This document shows, in pieces, positions 57,661-64,000 of a stretch of 64,000 bases of DNA. This DNA is from Hibiscus mutabilis (taxonomy: Eukaryota; Streptophyta; Magnoliopsida; Malvales; Malvaceae), in contig CM033712.1 in assembly GCA_019671005.1 (NCBI GenBank), forward strand, positions 80,185,693 through 80,249,692, written 5' to 3'. Position numbers and translations under genes: made by a program. The notes beneath the pieces are model-generated. The model ran no database searches. It was not told the DNA's origin and saw only the letters and a program-made list of their open reading frames with translations. The stretch's first letter is position 1. Each line of letters begins with the position of its first letter.

Positions 57661-60454
57661 TCCGCCTTTTTAAATTATTCCCTAGGTCCTTCGTATTTTT
57701 CAAAAATTTCAATTACGTCCTCGTTATTTCTTTTAATTTTTTCTCTGTATTTTATTTTCTCACAATTAGGTCCCTTTTCCAGTTTTAAATTAAGTCATTT
57801 TACTTATTCTTTTTCATGTTTTTTAGTTTAAATTTTGCATATTTATTTTTAGCATTTGCAATTTAATTTTTATGTTATTTTGCTCTGTTATGATTGTAAT
57901 TTTAGGGATAAAATTAGTTCGAATGGAACGCATATTAGGAATTTAATGTGTACTTAGGTTTAGTATAAAATGGAAACGTGACGTATAATTTTATATTTAA
58001 CATGCATTTGTTAATAAAGTAGAAATTAGTAAAATGAAGCCTATATTTCTCGATTTATAATACATTTTAGAATAAAAATATGAATTTCAAATATATATAT
58101 ATATATAAGTGTTTTGATATATGATTTATTTTAGTATATAGTAATTTTTTAATATATATATATATATGTATATAATAGATACTTTCAATATATAATAGTT
58201 TTAAAGAATAAGATAGGATTTTGTAAAATATAATATATATTAGGACCTATAACACATAGTTTTCAAATTACATAATATAATCTTATAAAATAATACATGC
58301 ATGTTTTGGAAATAATATATAGTTTTCAAGGTATATAGTATAATTTTGAAGAATATAATATATACATTTTTGGTGCATAAAATATATAGTTTTTGAAATG
58401 TATGATAATGTAATGTGAAAATGAAATAATATGTGGTTTATGATATGGTTTAAAGTATATAGTAGATTTTGACAAAAATGAATAATGTACATTTCTAAAT
58501 AATAGGTTTATATATATATATATCATAACTTTAATACATAATGTACTTCAATGTATATTTTTAAATAATAAGTTTTTTTATGTTATATTATTTAAATATA
58601 TGATGTATCTTAAACCTTTTGAGTTTTTATTACGTAATAATAATTTGGGTCTTAGGCCTTATTTTGCTTCTTTTGGGCTTTTATCTAAATTAAGTAAATT
58701 AACTCAATTAATCTAGATCATGTGCTCGTCTTATAGGGGGCACGGTCTTAGAATTATATTAGCCTTATTTTTTTAAAAATCTTAGTTAGATTAGAGTTCG
58801 GATTAATTTAGTGAATTTAAATTTATCTTTGGCTTATTAGGGTAAATGCTAAATTCATTAAATTAATTGAACAATTCTTAATTACTTTAGAAAAAAAATC
58901 AATTTTAATTTTAACTTAGCATTAAATTACAATTTAGCCACCATAAATTGAGCTTCTTAATCTTTTAGGGCTAAATATATAATTGGGCTATATATTAAAT
59001 TGGACCTTCCTTTTTAAATGTTTACATTCATGCCCTTGATTGTCATACTTTAATTGACATCCATGTAATCTTTAATCTCAATTGCATATCTAATCAATCT
59101 AAATCATAAAAAGGGAGATATCTATTAATTCTAATATTTGTGTCGTAACAGTCCGAGCTTAAAGGATGTTGACCAAATATTTGGGTTAATTCTTACCATC
59201 CCGAGGTAAACATATAAAAAATTAACAAAATCATCACATCATACTTAAATGTTTGCATCATGCATAAATGTATGACGTACGAGGATCGAACCGTAAATTA
59301 ACACGGCAGTCAGGCTTATTCGATGTCGGTTTAATTTATAGTCTGACATATCGTCAACCTTATTAATTAAATGTTCAATTAATTTGAGTCCACCAATTCG
59401 ACAAAGCTCATGCAATCTAGGTTAATTTTCATCTAAGAACTCCGAATTAAATTCAATTTTAATTTCAATAATTTTCATCCTTTTAAGAGCAATAAATGTT
59501 TTGGTACCGAGTTTCGAGCGTGATGGGAGTGCTCATCCTTCCCCACGAGTAACCAACTCCCAACCCTTTCACGACGAATCTCTGGTTTCTTATGGTGCCC
59601 GGCCTATATTACCCAAGTGGCCGGTGGCAATTCAGAGTTTTTCATCGTTTTCAAAATTTTAAAGTTTTCAAAAGAATTCTCAATCTTCCAAAAGATTTTC
59701 ATTACCAATTTAAGAGGTAATTAGTAGCCGTTTTTTTTTCTAATCAAACGACCTTGACACAGCAAATACTTTTTTTAAAGAAATGAAGAAAAAAGGTTAC
59801 TACAGTATAAAACATGAATGTCAAAATAAATTGAAGTTTTCCGGTTATAAATGAGATAGCCAAGTCCTATGGCATATGTGAGTTCTTAAACCGATGACCG
59901 GCAAAGCTTGAAAACAAACAATGACCAAGTCCAAACTGAGATAAGGAATGGATCGTGATTTCATCTTATCCATTTAACTATTTCTAATAAATTTGATGTT
60001 CGAATATAAAATATACAATTCTTTCTGAAACCCAACAAGTTTTCTAGTAAAAAAGCGGATTATGTTCATCTTAGGGAACATGTGCTCAAATCGTTGTCTT
60101 CAAAGTGTATGCACATTTATCAAGATATATAATCACGGGTAATAGAATATCATAGTTGATCAAAATAACTCAAAATTTTGTATTCCAAATATAAAAGTCA
60201 TTCATATTGGAGTTAATCTATATTATAACATGTAAATAATTACAATTAAATTTGTATATAAACTCAAAAATGAGTTGTACAATATGACATATAAACTCCA
60301 CTCAATTCAATTGATCGCTCATTCCTCTTACTAAATTAATCGATTATCTGTAGTTGATATAATTGTGAAAGAAGAAAAAAATGCATCGCCCATCCCCAAT
60401 CAAAAGCTAGTCCATTGAAAACCAAGTTATTAGCAGGTGCATCATAGATGAGAT
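57661..60454. other. Gene-free low-complexity and repeat-derived DNA
   Basis: 58080-58620 is dominated by 'atatatag' imperfect microsatellite. 59490-59640 looks repeat-derived (CCACGAGTAACCAACTCCC, GGTGCCCGGCC). No coding sequence. Confidence 0.35.
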
Positions 60455-60597
60455 TTTCACAACCTAAACTTTATACCCTAAATTTTAAACACTAACTTAA
60501 AATTCTAAACCTTACAATCTGAACCTCTAAACTTTAAACCTTAAACTAAAAGACACATGTAAACTTTTACACGGTCCGTGTATTAAAGTTTTTTCCT
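60455..60597. mobile_element. MITE fragment related to 49891-50151 (copy B)
   Basis: The right end, in reverse complement, reads AGGAAAAAACTTTAATACAC, then CCGTGTAAAAGTTTAC, matching the terminal repeat of copy A. The interior carries the same TTTTAAACACTAACTTAAA and CTTTAAACCTTAAACTAAA units. The left terminal repeat is missing. Confidence 0.65.
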
Positions 60598-61016
60598 TTC
60601 CACAATGTTATGTGACAAGTTTGAAAGAAACAGAATATTGTAGTCACATTAATACAAACATAAATGGTTAAAGATCATGTAAGGTTAAAAGAAAACTGCT
60701 AAACACAGTTCTTTAGCTCCTCTCCTCTCCATGCAAGACTCCACTATAATTTGTAGTATTAACTTTTTACATTATTAAAAGCAGAAACCAAATACTGGAT
60801 TGGACCATCCGTCGGCTCCTGTTCTACATGTTTAAGAACAAATTCATCTCTTTATACAGAAGCAAGCATGCAACATAATCACCCAAAACTTCCCATAGAC
60901 AGTAAATTTTAAGAACTAATTGACAAGTTCATAAAAAGAAGAATTAACAAAGCATACAACAAAAAGGGGAAAAGATAAACAAGACTTAACTATACTAATA
61001 CACAAACTAATCAAAC

Positions 61017-62968
61017 TCATGAAGCCATAACTGCATGTCGTTTGTGCTTGAGAAAAGCCTGAAGTTCTTTATAACCACTCCTGTAGTGCTCCAGAGTGAA
61101 AGAAAGCTGTCTTATTGCCTCTCTTTTCTCCTCTGCCACATCTAAGATCATGATTCTCTGCCTATCCACTTCCCTCTCAAGGTCCTCTATCTTCAATTTT
61201 AACTCATCTTCTAGATTCTTAGCATGTTTTGTTTCTGAAATTAGCTGCAGATGTCCCCTGCTTAATTGCTGTAGATGCTCCTTCATTTGCTCGATATGCA
61301 AATCTCGGGAACGAGCCTCGGCTAGAAGATTATTTACCTCTGCAGTAACTCCATCTTTCTCTGCCATAAGCATATCGTATTTCAATTTTACTTTGTCGAA
61401 GTCCGTATTCAGAGCTTCTACATGTACGGCTTTCTCATCAAGTTCTGCCCTCAGCTGACTGATCTCTCCTTGCAACATGGTCTCTTGAACATCATACAAA
61501 TCTTTCATTTCCATTTTTTCTGTTTCACATAGCTTTACTTTTTCATTCAATAGGCTTCCGTGTAGTTCCCATTCCTTGAGTCTAGTCTCTAAGAGGGTCT
61601 CTTTTTCTAACAGACCAAAAATTTCAGACTGAAAACTTGCTTTCTGCATAGAGAAAGTATCATGGGCATCACATAATGCACCTTTTAATTCCTGAACTTC
61701 ATGACCACGATTCGATAGGTCGTTTCTGTACCTCAAAATCTGCTCCTGTAAGTTCACAACCTGCCTCCTCTCTATGTCCAGTTGGGCTCTCAATGTTGCA
61801 ATCTCTTGCTCTGATGCCTTGATCTTTTCATTACTTCCAGCTAGCTCCTCCATCAACCTCAAAGCTCCGGAGTTGGAGCCTGAAACATGAACTTCAAGCT
61901 CAACTATCTGTTTTTGCAATTCGAGTACCTTTCCACTCTCCAACACAAGATCAGCTTCCCTCATTTTCATGTCTCTCTCCAATGATTCAAGTTGAACAAC
62001 CATGTTCTCAGAAACAGATTCGCTCTTCTTGAGCTCTGCATTCAACCTGACAATCTCTTCTTCTGCAGGCTGGAGTTTTAGGTTGGAATTCCTTAGCTCT
62101 TCTTCACACTTGGCGAGTCTTTCACTCAGTTCTTCATAGCTTCTGTTTCCCCCCATCTTCGAATTACCATCTGTTTTCTCTTCATCAACCACCTGTATCT
62201 TCTCCTTCGTTGTTGGGAGCCGAATTCCTTGCTCCATTACTTTGTGATGCTCTACGCTGTTATCAGCATCTATCACCGAACTCAAGTAGATATTGACAGA
62301 TGAGCTGAAAGATTCAGAGTCAGAATCTGAGGAGAATGAAGATGATTCAGTCCCTTCCTTCAATGACAGCTCAGAACTACCACCACCAGAACTGAAAGAT
62401 GAAGCTTGTTGAACAGACTTGTGTATACCCATTTTTCTATCAGGTGTAACCGTTGGAGAGTTTTGATCCAAACAACTATCAGGACCTTGAGTTAGGAAAT
62501 CAGACGGTACACTTTTGCGCAATTCACCAGTCAAATGATCATAGCGCTCAGCCAGAGACTGATAAATGCGGCGGAGTTCCTGAACTTGGACAATCACGTC
62601 AGATTTAATCTTATAATGCTCTTCAATATTGTCTTCCACCAATTTCATTATTTGTTCAACAATCTGGTTCATTTCTGCAGCCAAGAATCTTACATCATTT
62701 ACAAGTCATGGGATCACTAGATAATAGTTACATTGGAGATCAAGAGCACCAACAAGAATATATAATCAACCCAATTGGAGACATGCTTATCATATGAGAT
62801 TTAAACCAACAAGAAAGAATAATAAACCATAAATGCAAGAACTTCAAAAGTAGGCTGCTTACCTTTGGAATTTTCTACCAGCCACCCAGAATTCTCAGGA
62901 TTGAGATGACTATCCAACCAACATGATTTCTTGTTCTTTGAATCAACCTTGTTCATATTTACTTCCAT
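61017..62968 (-). CDS. NETWORKED 4 / KIP1-like coiled-coil protein
   Basis: NET proteins link actin to membranes through an N-terminal NAB domain; NET4 members act at the vacuole and guard cells. Exon 1 (62968-62863) encodes the NAB start (SCWLDSHLNPENSGWLVENS). The best acceptor for exon 2 is CTGCAG before 62674, which joins in frame to EMNQIVEQIMKLVEDN and gives 587 residues. The NAB-like part ends near SLAERYDHLTGELRK. An S-rich linker (about 110-150) follows, then near-continuous heptad coiled coil to about residue 575. Exon 2 runs unbroken to the TGA at 61017. The NAB domain is somewhat divergent (EEHYKIKSDVIVQVQELRR where KKAEMYY...RPEL is usual), so actin binding is uncertain. Confidence 0.85.
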
Positions 62969-64000
62969 CTGTCTTCAAACAATATAGCCAACTTTATGTA
63001 AGATTTCCCTAAAAAAAAAATTTGTACAGAGAAACAAGGAAAAAAAGTTCCAAAAGAAGAGTGACAGATCAATTCTATACTTAATGCCAACACAAAGAAA
63101 TAGTTTACTTTGCTTATTTAGGATGAGCTAATTAGTAGGTAAAGATTGGTTAACTTTAGATTTAAAAAAATTAACATTTTCCACTGTCATCAAGGATAAA
63201 AAAAAAAGAGGAAGTTGCAAGCTTATGTTTTTGCCTAACTTGTCCATGGACAGGCAAACCTCCCTGACAGACTAGGCATTCAGAATGTAATCAACAAGCT
63301 TTCCCGACCCTAAGCTAGAAAGCTAGAATCTTTTTATAAAACTGGCATCAAATCACCAGTTTCTTCAGCAATTTTGATAGAACTTTTTGTTTATTCTTAG
63401 AACTCTAATAAATCAAAGAATGATGGTTTCACGACATTCTTCACAGTTTCATTAATTGGCTTATTTAGCTACTTGAATTGTTGATCTTGTATAGTGTGGT
63501 TCTCGCATGTGTTTTCCAACACAGTTAATAGAAATTGCAGAAGGTAAAGCATATAAAGTGCAGATGCTTGAGCTGATAATTTACCACAGAAGATAAACAT
63601 GAATAAAAAGCTCAAGGGCTTAGAGAGAAAAAAAGATCAATAGTAATCATAAGTCCATCAAGCAATCTCAGTTACTAACTTGAAATTTCAGAGAAAAACA
63701 ATGCTCAAGGATTTGTTACAGTCCACGATTTCAGTACGGTCTCATTTATGAAAACATATTTCAAATGGGAGAACAAACACCAAAGATTCACCTCTTAGAA
63801 TACCCATACCTTCAGTCTCCAGTACAAAACTTATATTTTCAAACACAGAAATTAGGATAGAAATATAAGAGGAACCCAGTTCTTGTTTTAGCATTCTCCG
63901 TTTCAACTTTCACAAAAATTCAAAGAGAGTAACTGAAATAGGTAGAAAATTAGAAAGAAAGAAATGATCAGCACAAAGATTGGATTCAAAACAACTAGAT
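62969..64000. other. Upstream region of the NET4-like gene
   Basis: Likely 5' leader (possibly with an intron) and promoter of the minus-strand gene. No other coding region is seen up to the window edge. Confidence 0.4.

Noticed and set aside
58080..58620. CRISPR-like or ordered tandem repeat
   Set aside because: The 'atatatag' repeats are irregular low-complexity sequence without spacers or fixed period.

Overview
This window is nuclear DNA from a flowering plant. It is AT-rich, host genes have GT-AG introns and TATA-type promoters, and most of the length is transposable-element debris. The gene order points to a eudicot. Five genes (an EXPA8-type expansin, a macro-domain protein, ETG1/MCMBP, a WRKY54/70-type factor, and the 57-residue cytochrome bc1 subunit QCR10) recall the Arabidopsis chromosome 2 interval around At2g40550-At2g40765. 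The repeat style makes a Malvaceae such as cotton my guess, but I could not test it. Locus names are from memory.

Layout. 0.8-1.7 kb: alpha-expansin (+). 2.7-3.9 kb: plastid-type two-helix membrane protein (-). 4.4-6.6 kb: a 2.2-kb foldback DNA transposon between perfect 9-bp direct repeats. 9.3-10.0 kb: a hAT element inserted exactly at the start codon of the macro-domain gene (10.0-11.9 kb, +). 12.2-12.6 kb: a TRIM retroelement. 13.9-14.2 kb: a secreted-peptide precursor (+). 15.5-17.6 kb: a TIR element carrying a decayed piece of an ABCG24/28-type transporter gene. 17.7-18.1 kb: a LINE tail. 20.8-21.9 kb: another hAT element. 22.3-26.3 kb: ETG1 (+) with three E2F sites in its promoter but several disabling lesions. 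29.3-32.8 kb: a satellite-like array of about 18 units of ~187 bp. 33.6-34.7 kb: group III WRKY gene (-). 35-40 kb: MITEs and a third hAT element. 41.1-41.9 kb: QCR10 (+). 43.0-45.2 kb: EDR4-type double zinc-ribbon protein (-). 46.7-49.3 kb: LINE pseudogene. 50.5-54.4 kb: a long-TIR element containing a 2.6-kb solo LTR studded with TATCGATA. 54.5-60.9 kb: gene-free. 61.0-63.0 kb: NET4/KIP1-type coiled-coil protein (-).

The host genes do not form a pathway. They cover wall loosening, ADP-ribose metabolism, replication, defence transcription, respiration, defence-related trafficking and actin-membrane linkage. The most notable items are the start-codon hAT insertion, the probably dead ETG1 copy, the foldback element with tRNA-like and telomere-like parts, the gene-capturing TIR element, the satellite array with two alternating subtypes, and a 63-nt in-frame intron in the plastid gene.
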